Assembly: GCA_903813345.2 (NCBI GenBank)
Contig: CAIIXF020000002.1
Coordinates: 10,870,150 to 10,934,149, forward strand
Reading direction: 5' to 3'
Source of the DNA: Owenia fusiformis
Taxonomy: Eukaryota; Annelida; Polychaeta; Sabellida; Oweniidae
Length of the DNA: 64,000 nt
The notes below the pieces were generated by a model, which saw only the letters and a program-made list of their open reading frames with translations, had not been told where the DNA came from and searched no databases. Position numbers and translations under genes: made by a program. Below, piece by piece: positions 44,981-55,353 of this stretch (within the stretch, counting starts at the first letter, position 1; each line of letters begins with the position of its first letter).

Positions 44981-47917
44981 CTAATAAATCCAATCTCCAT
45001 ATCTATTTGGTGACTTCCATAACCTTCCCCTTTCACTTGTTTTAAGGATAGGTTGGGTATCGTCTTCATCTTCTTGATGATCTGGTTCTTCTATGACTAT
45101 CTCTTGTTCCATATTTTCGCTACTCATACTTTCATTGTTAGTTTGAACATCTGGGAAATATTTCTTAAGTCTGTCTATGTGCACAACTTTTGGAGTTCTA
45201 TCACTGCTTAATATCTGAACTCTGTAATTCACGTCAGACATTTTCTCTGTTACTACACATGGACCCTTCCATGGACAACTCAGTTTCTTAGTGTTACCAA
45301 CTGGGATAGCAGGACAATGCACCCAAACATGATCATTCTTTTCAAAGGTTCTTGGCTGGACTCTGACATCATAATTCTTCTTCTGTCTATTTGCAGCTTT
45401 TCCTAGAACGTCCCTTGCAATTTGATGCGCCTCTTCCATCTTTTGTCGAAGTTCAAAGGCATATGCATTCGAGGGCATTGTTGTATTAGGTGGTGCACCA
45501 ATCTGCAGATCAATAGGCATCTCCACTTCTCTTCCAAGCATTAACATGTTTGGACTTTGTCTGGTACTCTCGTGTTGAGTCGCTCTGTATGCCATCAAAA
45601 GACACGGTAAATGTTCGTCCCAATCCCTCTGATTCTTTTGTACATACATGCTCAACATCGTCTCCATGGTTCTGTTAAACCTTTCTACAAGGCCATTACA
45701 TCTAGGGTGAAACGCTGTCGTACGTGTTTTCTTTACATCCAGAAGAGAGCACATTTCACTGAACAAAATCGATTCAAAGTTCGACCCCTGGTCTGAGTGA
45801 ATTTCACGAGGAATTCCAAATCGTACGATAAATTCATTGACTATTTTCTTTGCCACAGTTACAGCTGTCTGATTTGGCATTGGGTAACATTCAACCCATT
45901 TAGTGAAGTAATCTGTAAGCACCAGTATATTCCTATTTCCGGAATATGTTTCTGGTAATGGCCCTACAACATCAACAGCCAGCCTCTCCAGAGGTGCTCC
46001 AACAGTAAACTGTTGAAGTTGAGCATTTTTACTACCACCATGATGCTTCTTGGATCCACATTGGTGACACTTTTTAACCCAATCGACAACATCTTCCTTC
46101 ATTTGATACCAGAAGAAACGATTGCGCACTTCAGTTAACGTTCTTGCCATACCCAAATGTCCTGCAGTCTTTGAATTGTGCAGAGCATATAATACATCAC
46201 TTTTCAAGCATGTTGGTAGCACTAGTTGCCACTTAGTTTGACGTTGATCATCAGAATCCCATTTACTATATAGAATCTGATCATGAATGACTAAACGTTC
46301 CCATTCAGCCAGCAGCATTTTTGTTGCTGGTGATCTCATAGATACTTTCTCTCCTGTTGGTCGGTCCATACCAGAGGACTTCCAACGTAAGACATGTTTT
46401 ATGTTATGATCTTCTGACTGCATTTCCAGAATGGAACTGCGAGTCCAACCTTCAATCCAACTATCGGAATGATTATCAGTTGTATTGACTATGTACACAT
46501 GGTTTATCACATCACCATGCTGCTTATTTTTACTATGTTCTTTTGCCTGTTGTTTCAGGACATCGGATTTAGTTTCAGAGAATAGATCACTCTCTTCGCT
46601 TATCCCACATTGTTTACAGGGTATTCTACTTAACCCATCAGCATTCCCGTGCTTTTTACCAGGACGGTGCTGAATTTCCATTTCATAGGTTCCGAGTATT
46701 TCTAGCCATCGTGCCACCTGCCCTTCAGGTTCTTTGAAATTGAACAGCCAGTGCAATGCACCATGGTCTGTACGTAGCAAAAACTTTTTCCCATAAAGAA
46801 ATTGCTTAAACTGTTTGACAAAAGTTACACAAGCTAGAAGTTCACGTCTTGTCACACAATAATTCTTTTCAGGTTTGGAAAGAGTTCTACTTCCATATGC
46901 AATAACAACTTCATTGCCTTCTTGAACCTGACTCAAAACTCCACCAACAACCCAATCGCTGGCATCAGTATCCAATATGAAACTTTTATCAAATTGTGGA
47001 TACCTCAATATAGGTGCGCTTTTCAACCGACTTTTCAAGTTCACAAATGCTTCTTCACAAGCAGGTGACCAATTGAATGGTTCTTTCTTTTCTGTCAAAA
47101 GAGTCAAAGGCTTTGCTATTTCAGAATAATTCTGCACAAATTTCCTATAGTACCCACATGTACCAAGAAATGATCGCACTTGAGATGCATCTTTCAAGTG
47201 AAGCCATTTTTCAATACACTCTATCTTAGCTGGGTCAGGTGCAATTCCCGATTCTGAAACAATATGCCCTAGAAATGTCACGCTTTTTCTGAAAAGAAAG
47301 CACTTCTTGGCTTTTAATTTGAGTGTATATTTCCTGAATCTCTCAAAGACATGACTCAATCTCTCAACTTGAGCCTCAAAAGAAGGGGCATAAGTTATGA
47401 CGTCATCTAAATAGACTAGGCATTCTTCGTATTGTAGCCCTGACATAACAACTTCCATCAATCTCTCAAAAGTAGCAGGGGCGTTACACAGCCCAAAAGG
47501 CATTACTCTAAAATTATAGAGTCCATTGCCTGTACAAAACGCAGTTTTGTCCCGATCTCTCTCATCAACTGCTACTTGCCAGTAACCAGAACTCAAATCA
47601 CATGTTGAGAACCATTTAGAGCCTGACAGGGTTTCTAAACAAGAATCAATTAATGGTAAAGGATATGCATCCTTATATGTTACATTGTTGACCTTTCTAT
47701 AATCCACACAAAAGCGCAGAGTACCATCTTTCTTTTTAACCAAAACGATGGGTGAACTCCATGCACTCTGAGATCTTTCAATAACGCCTCTTTCAAGCAT
47801 ATCATTTATTTGTCTATCAACTTCAGATTTCTGATGATATGGGACTTTTCGCGGCCTCTGTCTTATAGGCCTCGAATCACCCACATTTATAGTGTGTTTC
47901 ACAGCATCTGTCTGACC
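44981..47917 (-). CDS. pol: Ty3/gypsy pol: reverse transcriptase, RNase H, integrase
   Basis: 973 codons from the first Met at 47902. RT (about 1-240) has VDYR, PFGLCNAPATFE and catalytic YLDD at 164-167. RNase H (about 300-425) has DTDAS (311-315), E354 and D379. Integrase has the HHCC zinc site (H575, H582, C612, C615), catalytic D644, D704 and E740 (D-x35-E), and a GPY/F-like end (GPCVVTEKMSDVNYRVQ). It copies the RNA and inserts the DNA. The true polyprotein begins upstream: at 47918-47920 an in-frame TAA replaces the residue before GQTD, a position that is Leu, Ile or Tyr in relatives, so one base change separates this domain from the rest. All catalytic residues are intact. Confidence 0.95.
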   Translation of the reverse strand, partial: GQTDAVKHTINVGDSRPIRQRPRKVPYHQKSEVDRQINDMLERGVIERSQSAWSSPIVLVKKKDGTLRFCVDYRKVNNVTYKDAYPLPLIDSCLETLSGSKWFSTCDLSSGYWQVAVDERDRDKTAFCTGNGLYNFRVMPFGLCNAPATFERLMEVVMSGLQYEECLVYLDDVITYAPSFEAQVERLSHVFERFRKYTLKLKAKKCFLFRKSVTFLGHIVSESGIAPDPAKIECIEKWLHLKDASQVRSFLGTCGYYRKFVQNYSEIAKPLTLLTEKKEPFNWSPACEEAFVNLKSRLKSAPILRYPQFDKSFILDTDASDWVVGGVLSQVQEGNEVVIAYGSRTLSKPEKNYCVTRRELLACVTFVKQFKQFLYGKKFLLRTDHGALHWLFNFKEPEGQVARWLEILGTYEMEIQHRPGKKHGNADGLSRIPCKQCGISEESDLFSETKSDVLKQQAKEHSKNKQHGDVINHVYIVNTTDNHSDSWIEGWTRSSILEMQSEDHNIKHVLRWKSSGMDRPTGEKVSMRSPATKMLLAEWERLVIHDQILYSKWDSDDQRQTKWQLVLPTCLKSDVLYALHNSKTAGHLGMARTLTEVRNRFFWYQMKEDVVDWVKKCHQCGSKKHHGGSKNAQLQQFTVGAPLERLAVDVVGPLPETYSGNRNILVLTDYFTKWVECYPMPNQTAVTVAKKIVNEFIVRFGIPREIHSDQGSNFESILFSEMCSLLDVKKTRTTAFHPRCNGLVERFNRTMETMLSMYVQKNQRDWDEHLPCLLMAYRATQHESTRQSPNMLMLGREVEMPIDLQIGAPPNTTMPSNAYAFELRQKMEEAHQIARDVLGKAANRQKKNYDVRVQPRTFEKNDHVWVHCPAIPVGNTKKLSCPWKGPCVVTEKMSDVNYRVQILSSDRTPKVVHIDRLKKYFPDVQTNNESMSSENMEQEIVIEEPDHQEDEDDTQPILKTSERGRLWKSPNRYGDWIY

Positions 47918-48378
47918 TTAATCACTATCAGATGTAGTAAAAATGTCTTCATAATCGATTAGCAATTTTGTAACAATTGCTTTTTGATCACAGTCTAGAT
48001 TTTCTGTAGACCTTTCAACAAGATCCACCATATGCTCTGGTATGGCTTTCAAAGTATCTGATTTATTGACTAAATTTACTCGCACATTCTTACCAGGCTT
48101 TGCCTTTTTGGTATCAACTATTTCATCGACATCTAAGGATATCATCTCAAATTGCCCTAAAACCGACCCCTTCCTAAGAAACTGGGGCTCAGTACTGGTA
48201 TTAATAACTTTTACAGGCATTTGACCTGCCATTTGTACCAGAGAATTAGCAATAGCAATATCACTGTCTTGATGATTTATTATCACACCCAGTATGACAT
48301 CATTGTCTAACATCTTGTTTGTACACAATTCTATAGAATCAATCTTATTCTGATCTCGGAAATCATGTCTTTTTAAGT
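47918..48378 (-). pseudogene. pol linker between protease and RT
   Basis: Minus frame from the insertion junction (NLKRHDFRDQNKIDSIELCT) through MLDNDVILGVIINHQDSDIA, VKVINTSTEPQFLRKGSVLG to IDYEDIFTTSDSD and a TAA. It includes the conserved pre-RT region of Ty3 elements (N-x-x-x-x-x-L-x-K-G-x-x-x-G, then F). The same frame continues directly into RT but for the stop codon. Upstream it is cut by the Helentron-like insertion. Confidence 0.85.
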
Positions 48379-49688
48379 TATTAGACTCCAGATGTCAATC
48401 TGGAGTCTATTGTTTTTGCCAGTATTCTTCTTCTTTATTCTTCTTCTTATTAGACTCCAGATTGAAAATCTGGAGTCTATTGTTTTTGCCAGTATTCTTA
48501 TTCTTATTATTAGACTCCAGATGTAAATCTGGAGTCTATTGTTTTCGTCAGTATTCTTATTCTTATTATTATTTTTATTATTCTTTCCCAGTTTTCTCGT
48601 TATTATTCTTCTTCGGGAGTTTTTTCAGTAACTATGGGGTATCCAGTAAAGACCATAATACAGTTTATTTAGGTTCAGTATCTAGTTGGTGGGAAATTGG
48701 GTCAAATTTTTATCTAGGTCAAAGGTCAAGAACTAGGTCAAATCCAGTACTTTGTCACTTTTTTCGATTTTCTCGGTTGTCCTTCAATATTTTTGATCCG
48801 GGTTTTTTTCATTGTGTTCCTTATAAAAAAGTAGGAAACCTAGGGTCGATTTAGTTTTTTGATATCTCAAACCGATTTCGAGATATCGGTGTCCGAAAAC
48901 GAGGTCCAAAAAAAATTTCTCCGAATCAAATGTCCAGGATATAAGTCTTATAGGAAATTTTCTCAGGATTCCGAATCTGAAAACGAAATTTAGATCAGAC
49001 TTCCGGTTCTGAAGTTATGGCGTTTTGAAAGCTCAAAAATCGCTAAATTTTGAGCCCATGTTAAGTCAATGGGAAAAAAGATTTTTTGAAGTGAAAAATA
49101 CGAAATATAGACTAAGTTCAGCTAAATATAATGAAAGCTTTTAAAAGAATGAGACCTCAAAAGCCATCTAGCTTTAAAATTTGGACACCAAAATGCCTAG
49201 GTCAAAATCTAGGTCAAATTCAAAGTTTTGCGATTCTGACACTACACTTTAATTATATTCTTCGAAATTGTGTATACATGTAGCCAAGAGTGTGCTAATA
49301 GCGTTAGCCTTTTGCTGTCAGAAAGTATTTTGACCCACTTTTGAGATATGGTGTCCGAGAAGTAGGTCAAAATAAAAAGTTCTCCAAATTTAACATTTGA
49401 GTTATGAATTAAGAATAGAATTTTCTCAGAAATCCGAATCTGCAAACCAAATTTCGATCCGACTTCCGGTTCCTAAGTTATGGCGTGTCCAAAAAGTAGG
49501 TCAAAATTAAAATTCGCCAAATTTAATGTATGAGTTATGAATTAGGGGTAGAATTTTGTCAGGAATCCGAATGTTTAAATCAAATTTAGATCCGACTTCC
49601 AGTTCGGAAGTTATGGCGTTTTGAAATTTGGGAAAATCGATCTGATGGTATCCTGATAGAAAGTCAAGAGTAGAGAAGAAAATATTGA

Positions 49689-49865
49689 AAAATTCATCCA
49701 TCCTTCCTATCTGATCCTATCCTATCCTTCCTTGGTATCCTTTCCTTCCTATCCTCTCCTATCATATCCTTTCTTCCTATTCTGTTCTATCCTATCCTTC
49801 TTTCTTATTCTATCCTATCGTTCCTTCCCATTCTATCCTATCCTACCTTCCTGTTTTATCCATCT
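49689..49865. repeat. TATCC-type microsatellite in Helentron copy 1
   Basis: Irregular run of CCTATCCTTCC and CCTATCCTAT units. A homologous run lies in copy 2 (51093-51315), longer and with different unit order. Confidence 0.85.
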
Positions 49866-51092
49866 ATCTTGTTCTGGATGACTCAGCTTATTCTGGATGA
49901 CTCGGCTTATTTTAGATGACTGGGCTTAAAAAAGTCTGGATCTGGAGTCTGAAATTGAACTTCGTTCAATTTCCCAAGTCTAGTTATTATTATTCTTCTA
50001 CAAACGTTTTCTCCTTAACTAGAAGACATTGAGTCAAGTCCTGTATATGGTCAATTTAGGTCCAGTATCTAGTTTCTGGGAAATTGGGTCAATTTTTTAT
50101 ATAGGTCAAAGGTCAAGAACTAGGTCAAATCCAGTACTTTGTCATTTTTTTCAATTTTCTCAGTCGTCCTTCAATATTTTCGATCCAGGTTTTTTTCATT
50201 GTGTTCCTCATAAAAAAGTAGGAAAGCTAGGGTCGATTTAGTTTTTTGATATCTCAAACCGATTTTGAGATATGGCGTCCAGAAAGTAGGTCACACCAAA
50301 ACGCACTCCAAATTCAATGTATGAGTTATGAATTAGGGGTAGAATTTTGTCAGGAATCCGAATCTGCAAACCAAATTTCGATCCGACTTCTGGTTCGGAA
50401 GTTATGGCGTTTTGAAAACTAAAAAATCGCTAAATTTTGTGCCCATGTTAAGTCAATAGGAAAAAAGATTTTTTTGAAGTGAAAAATATGAAATATAGAC
50501 TGAGTTCAGCTTAATTTAATGAAAGGCTTCAAAAGAAGGGGACCTCAAAAGCCATTTAGCTTCAGAATTTGGACACCAAAACTCCTAGGTCAAAATCTAG
50601 GTCAAATTCAAAGGTTTTCCTTATTTTTGCGATTCTGACACTACACTTCAATTATATTCTTCGAAATTGTGTATACATGTAGCCAAGAGTGTGCTAATAG
50701 TGGTAGCCTCTAGCCGTCTGAAAGTATTTTGACCCACTTTTGAGATATGGTGTCCAAAAAGTAGGTCAAAATAAAAAGTTCTCCAAATTTAACGTATGAG
50801 TTATGAATTAGGTGTAGAATTTTGTCAGGAATCTGAATCTGCAAACCAAATTTCGATCCGACTTCCGGTTCGGAAGTAATGGCGTGTCCGAAAAGTAGGT
50901 CAAAATAAAAATTCGCCAAATTTAACGTATGAGTTATGAATTAGGGGTAGAATTTTGTCAGGAATCCGAATCTTTAAATCAAATTTCGATCCGACTTCCG
51001 GTTTGGAAGTTATGGCATTTTGAAATTTCGGAAAATCGATCTGATGGCATCCTGATAGAAAGTCAAGAGTAGAGAAGAAAATATTGAAAAAT

Positions 51093-51315
51093 TCATCCAT
51101 CCTTCCTATCTGATCTTATCCTATCCTATCCTATCCTTCCTATCTATCCTTCCTTCGTATCTTTTCCTTCCTATCCTTCCTACCCTCTTCAATCATATCC
51201 TTTCTTCCTATTCTGTTCTATCCTATCCTTCTTTCTTATTCTATCCTATCGTTCCTTCCTATTCTATCCTATCGTTCCTTCCTATTCTATCCTATCCTAC
51301 CTTCCTATTTTATCC
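51093..51315. repeat. TATCC-type microsatellite in Helentron copy 2
   Basis: Same motif as 49689-49865. The two differ in length, so this part evolves fastest. Confidence 0.85.
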
Positions 51316-51418
51316 ATCCATCTTTTTCTGGATGACTCCGCTTATTCTGGATGACTCGGCTAAAAAAGGTCTAAATCTGGAGTCTGAAATTGAACTTCGT
51401 TCAATTTCCAAAGTCTAG

Positions 51419-52185
51419 TTTCCTTTGATCTGACTTTCACCATCTCCATTTTGATTCATAGGACTCTTATAAGTCTTTGTGTGTTTTGTTGATGTATACG
51501 GTACGGTACCTACATCCGGTTTGGCACCAACTTCCGGTACGAAACACATTTCCGGTTCGAAACACATTTCCGGTTCGTTACCAACTTCCGGTTCCCGTAC
51601 TTTGGTTTCATTTACACACCCGTTTACTACTTTCGTTTTTAATAAATTTTCCAGAAATAACCATTTCGTGTTTTCCAGGAACAAAAATGGATTTTGCTAC
51701 CACTATTCTATTTACAATACCATCGCCATTGTTTTCAAAGACATTTCTGCTCTCTTTCCTAGATAATTGTAACATATTTGACTTAAAATCTATATTACAA
51801 TGATACTTTTCAAGTACGTCTGTACCCAATAACGCATCACAATCAATGTCAGCAACAATCACATCGTGCTGTATTTCTAGTGCATCCATCATGATATTCA
51901 ATTTACATGAACCATGCACTGTCATTGGCCTTCCATCTGCCACTTTATATACATTATTTACATCATTTAGCAACAGTCTATTGCCGTTAGCACGTACTTC
52001 CACAAACACATCATACAATATAATAGTAACATCACAACCACTATCTACACAAAATTTTACACGTTTATTATTTACAAAACTATTTACAAATATTCCATTT
52101 GGTTCTTTATACAAAGGTACTGTAACACATGTCCCATTTTCGTTACAGTTGGCTGAGTTCTGGGACTCTGCCTCAGCCATCGTTA
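51419..52185 (-). pseudogene. Ty3/gypsy aspartic protease region
   Basis: The minus frame 51608-52219 (203 codons) opens in the -1 frame across the gag stop. It contains VKFCVDSGCDVTIILYDVFV (catalytic DSG), MTVHGSCKLNI, and IVADIDCDALLGTDVLEKY, the order of retropepsin-type proteases. It cleaves the polyprotein. The frame ends at 51608 (KNESSKRVCK, stop), while the continuing sequence with four EPE(M/V) repeats (about 51490-51590) lies in another frame to 51415, so a frameshift separates protease from linker. The insertion at 51418 cuts it off from pol. Confidence 0.85.
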
Positions 52186-54078
52186 GTTTCCCTGTTTGAT
52201 TACTTTTGGATTCGTACACCGATCTTTAAAATGTCCAAATTCCAAGCAATTCCAACATTGTATCTCCTCCATGGAATATCGTTTCTTCTTACTATCATCC
52301 TGTTTGTTCTTCATGTTCATCTTTGACATTGATTCCTCTATTCTTGTAAGCGTTTTCTTTAGTTCTGCTATTTCATCGTTACTATTAGTGATCGCCCTTA
52401 CATTACTAGTGATACTAGAAGCACTTCTTCTTTGTCTTTCCGCAAGATGGAATGCCTCTATTTCCATAGCCGCCAGCACAGCATCTTCCAAATTATTTGG
52501 CTTCTTCATCTGTACTGTGAAACGTGTCTGTTCATCTGGTAACCCTTCAATGAACTGATTCAATGCGATAGACTCTCGTACATCAACATCCCAATATGGA
52601 TGTGCTCTCGCAACCAGTCGTCTAATAGCTTGTCCTAATTCTTGATACGTTTCATTGGCTTGCTTCTGTCTAGCTTTAAGTTGAGCTTTAAACAAATCAG
52701 CTTGGCCCTGCGAATCAAAACGTCTAGCCATCGCCTGTGTTAAAGACACGAATGACTGTCTCTCTGTTGCATTCATATCGCATAAATACTGCTGAGCAAT
52801 TCCGCTTAAACTAACTACTAGATGCGCTGCTTTCCCATTGTCATCCCAATTATTTATAACTGCACATGATTCAAAATGCATCAACCAGTCTCTCCAACTA
52901 ACAGACTGACCATCATATTTATCAGGCTTCACTTTCTGCTTGTTGCCAGATGGATATACAGCAGTTGCATTATATAATGGAACTGGATTTTCATTATTTG
53001 AAAGCATCTCATTTCCCAAAGATACATCACGATGATTTTCATTTCTCGTCATTGAATTTTCATTCGAATTGTGACCATTAACACTTGTCAAAGGATGACC
53101 ATGTAAATCACTAGACAATTGCCGAGCCATATTCCCACAAACAGCCTGGCCATTGACATTCTTAACTTTTTCACCAGAAACAAGTTCTCTCCCCCCTACA
53201 AAAATATTCCCCCTCTTTTTAGCAACATCATCAGCTAAACATATTAAATCTGTACACTCGCTGCTTCTTTCAGTCCCACTGTTTCTTGCAGTTAAATCAT
53301 CTACATTGTTATCACAAGAACGGCAGTCGCGACCTGCTCTCTGTTCTAATTTACTTTCCAACGTTAATATACGTTCCATCAATTGTTGAACAACACCTTT
53401 ATCACCACTCCCATTCGGATCCGACACCAGCTTACTTTCCGAGCAAGCACTGAATCGTCGACGTTCATTAGTATTTGAATTTACAAGACTTCTCTTTGCC
53501 GAGATCCCACTCATTGACCCTGACTGTACCACTCTGGATATACATCGTCCACCGAGTGACAGACCGTCAGCCGGGCCGATTGACACTGCAGAATTTTCGA
53601 GATACCGCTGATTACCGTCTACTGACTCAACTATCTCATCTTGATCTAAAACGTTTGAGGAATTAGATTTAATAATTGACTTTACTGAACCATCGGGCCT
53701 CGCCCTATCAATTACGCGTACGGCTCGCTCCGACCGCACAAAACCAATAACATCCGACGGTAATGTCTCACGACGATCAATTCCACTGATTGAATTGAGA
53801 CAATCACCCTTCTCAGAGTCATTAACTTCTGTAACTCTCGGCTCACCACACCTGGCATCTCTAACAGTCGACGCTGCAGCAGACTGCCGATCAATTGACC
53901 ATTCAATAGGTTTCACCCCACACTCATCTTGATTAATGTGAAACCGTATTTTCCTTTTTGTACCCGTAGGTTGATTTATATGTACATGATCGCCATCATC
54001 ATGATTATTTTCCTTATTGCTATCAGAATAGACGACGTCGCCATCGCCTTTTTCAGAACATGTTAACGTCGACTGCAA
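52183..54078 (-). CDS. gag: Ty3/gypsy gag with CCHC zinc knuckle
   Basis: 631 codons. The first 370 residues are polar, with Asn/Ser/Asp-rich stretches. Residues about 385-560 hold the structural gag core (WRDWLMHFESCAVINNWDDN, LFKAQLKARQKQANETYQEL, FIEGLPDEQTRFTVQMK), then a basic helix and one CCHC knuckle CWNCLEFGHFKDRC at about 608-621. Gag packages the RNA and forms particles. No ATG opens this frame early; an ATG at 54228-54230 starts MAEAYVEPIDSG in a different frame, which meets the gag frame near 54140, so the original N-terminus is probably there and has been lost by a 1-base shift. The stop overlaps the slippery site. Confidence 0.9.
   Translation of the reverse strand: MQSTLTCSEKGDGDVVYSDSNKENNHDDGDHVHINQPTGTKRKIRFHINQDECGVKPIEWSIDRQSAAASTVRDARCGEPRVTEVNDSEKGDCLNSISGIDRRETLPSDVIGFVRSERAVRVIDRARPDGSVKSIIKSNSSNVLDQDEIVESVDGNQRYLENSAVSIGPADGLSLGGRCISRVVQSGSMSGISAKRSLVNSNTNERRRFSACSESKLVSDPNGSGDKGVVQQLMERILTLESKLEQRAGRDCRSCDNNVDDLTARNSGTERSSECTDLICLADDVAKKRGNIFVGGRELVSGEKVKNVNGQAVCGNMARQLSSDLHGHPLTSVNGHNSNENSMTRNENHRDVSLGNEMLSNNENPVPLYNATAVYPSGNKQKVKPDKYDGQSVSWRDWLMHFESCAVINNWDDNGKAAHLVVSLSGIAQQYLCDMNATERQSFVSLTQAMARRFDSQGQADLFKAQLKARQKQANETYQELGQAIRRLVARAHPYWDVDVRESIALNQFIEGLPDEQTRFTVQMKKPNNLEDAVLAAMEIEAFHLAERQRRSASSITSNVRAITNSNDEIAELKKTLTRIEESMSKMNMKNKQDDSKKKRYSMEEIQCWNCLEFGHFKDRCTNPKVIKQGN
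52186..52192 (-). promoter_or_regulatory. -1 frameshift slippery heptamer at the gag stop codon
   Basis: The minus strand reads G GGA AAC immediately followed by TAA, the gag stop (52183-52185), in the gag reading frame. This fits X-XXY-YYZ exactly. After a -1 slip the ribosome enters the protease frame (CTA ACG ATG). A downstream pseudoknot could not be checked. Confidence 0.75.
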
Positions 54079-54382
54079 ACCAGGGTCGTTTGCGCTAACA
54101 ACTCGTGGTTTACGTACAAGATGAACATGTGATTCTCTTCTATATCATAGTCCCTGAATGAAATTACCTCTGGTGTTTCTTTAGAACTCTTTTCTCCACT
54201 ATCGATAGGTTCTACGTATGCCTCTGCCATTGTACGTATTCAATATATAAATGTTTTCAATTAAATGAACTTTAATACACAATGCGTAAATAAGAAAAAT
54301 AACCGATGTACTAAAACAGTCACTTTTTTTAACAACTGCTCAACAACCAATCTGGTAGTGCAGGCCGTGAGATAGTCAAACA

Positions 54383-54394
54383 CCACTGCCACCA
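54383..54394 (-). other. Primer binding site
   Basis: TGGTGGCAGTGG on the minus strand, three bases (AAG) after the 5' LTR. It begins TGG as expected for pairing with a tRNA 3' CCA end. I do not assign the tRNA. Confidence 0.7.
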
Positions 54395-55277
54395 CTTTGT
54401 AGCATATATATATACTTGCTATTTATTACTCAGTGGTCTTTTCAGTGACAAACAAGCACTATTACGGTTATTAAACGTTATTAATACACATATAAATTAC
54501 AATAAATACGATCTGAAATATTACGTGTTTTAGAGAATTAAGTTAATATTTATTAAGCACGATAGTCCATAAAGATGCACCAATACGTTAATGAAATGAA
54601 TGTTTATTGGTATGTTTACTATATGAATATATTTTAGTGTCAATGTTCACTTTAATTCAATAGATTGTGATCCAATATTTCATCAACAATGACAACTCTC
54701 TTCGGCTAATGGTTCGGCTAATAAATTCGGCTAATTCGTCGACTAATCTGTCGGCTAATTCGTCGGCTAATCTGTCGGCTAATTCTTTGGCTAACAGGGT
54801 TGTTTATGATATTAAGTTCGGCTAACCAGCTTCGGCTAACAGGATTATTTATAATGTTCGGCTAACTCTTTCGGCTAGCAGAACAATGTTTATAACAATT
54901 AGAATTCAGCAACTTGTTTCGGCTAATCACTTGATTGAGCTACCATGAAGACTTTTTGTGTGCTTCAATAGGCTAACCAAGAATAACATAACCTTAAACC
55001 TGGAAATATATAGAATACAATTCGGCTAATTAACACAATTCGGCTAATCAACACAATTCGGCTAATTGCTCTGTTCTACTGAATTGACCCAGAGATTCGG
55101 CTAATTTCCCTGATCGGCCGGCTAATGTTGTGGAATTTCCGGCTAAACACCAGGCTAAACTCCAAAACAATCGGCTAATTGTAACCCTAGAACAACCCAA
55201 TATAGAGGGAGAATGCACCGTCGGCTAATATACCTTTACAAAAGCTCAATAGTCGGCTAAAATGGCTAGCTCGGCTA

Positions 55278-55283
55278 ACTTAC
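55278..55283 (-). promoter_or_regulatory. Consensus splice donor in the LTR leader
   Basis: The minus strand reads CTTGTG/GTAAGT about 70 bp downstream of the TATA box. GTAAGT is the full consensus. It is conserved in the 3' LTR (42785-42790) and in the decayed third LTR at about 57375 as a related sequence. Confidence 0.5.
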
Positions 55284-55345
55284 CACAAGTCTTGTCAGTG
55301 GTTTCCGATTCTTCACGAGAATGGCGGTCGTAACCAGGACACGGA

Positions 55346-55353
55346 CTTATATA
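55346..55353 (-). promoter_or_regulatory. TATA box of the LTR promoter
   Basis: TATATAAG on the minus strand. The same in the 3' LTR at about 42853-42860; in the decayed third LTR the site reads TGTATAAG. It would place transcription start near GTTACGACCGCC. Confidence 0.6.

Larger units (their letters stand above)
48379..51418 (+). mobile_element. Helentron-like elements, two head-to-tail copies, inserted in pol
   Basis: Copy 1 (48379-49983) starts TATTAGACTCC with three palindromes AGACTCCAGAT(n)ATCTGGAGTCT and ends with hairpin GAAATTGAAC-TTC-GTTCAATTTC followed by CTAG. Copy 2 (49984-51418) lacks the palindromes but has the same body and 3' end. Insertion is between two T bases with no target duplication: the flanks (AAGT / TTCC) join into the uninterrupted pol frame. 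T-T insertion, short asymmetric inverted ends (ATTAGACTC / ACTAGACTT) and a 3' hairpin fit non-autonomous Helentrons (Helitron2). No Rep/helicase is encoded. Confidence 0.7.

Noticed and set aside
48462-50241. Duplicated 70-130-codon plus frames inside the Helentron-like copies
   Set aside because: The frames share duplicated DNA, contain no Rep or helicase motifs, and are not open over the same span in the fragment at 38300-38664.
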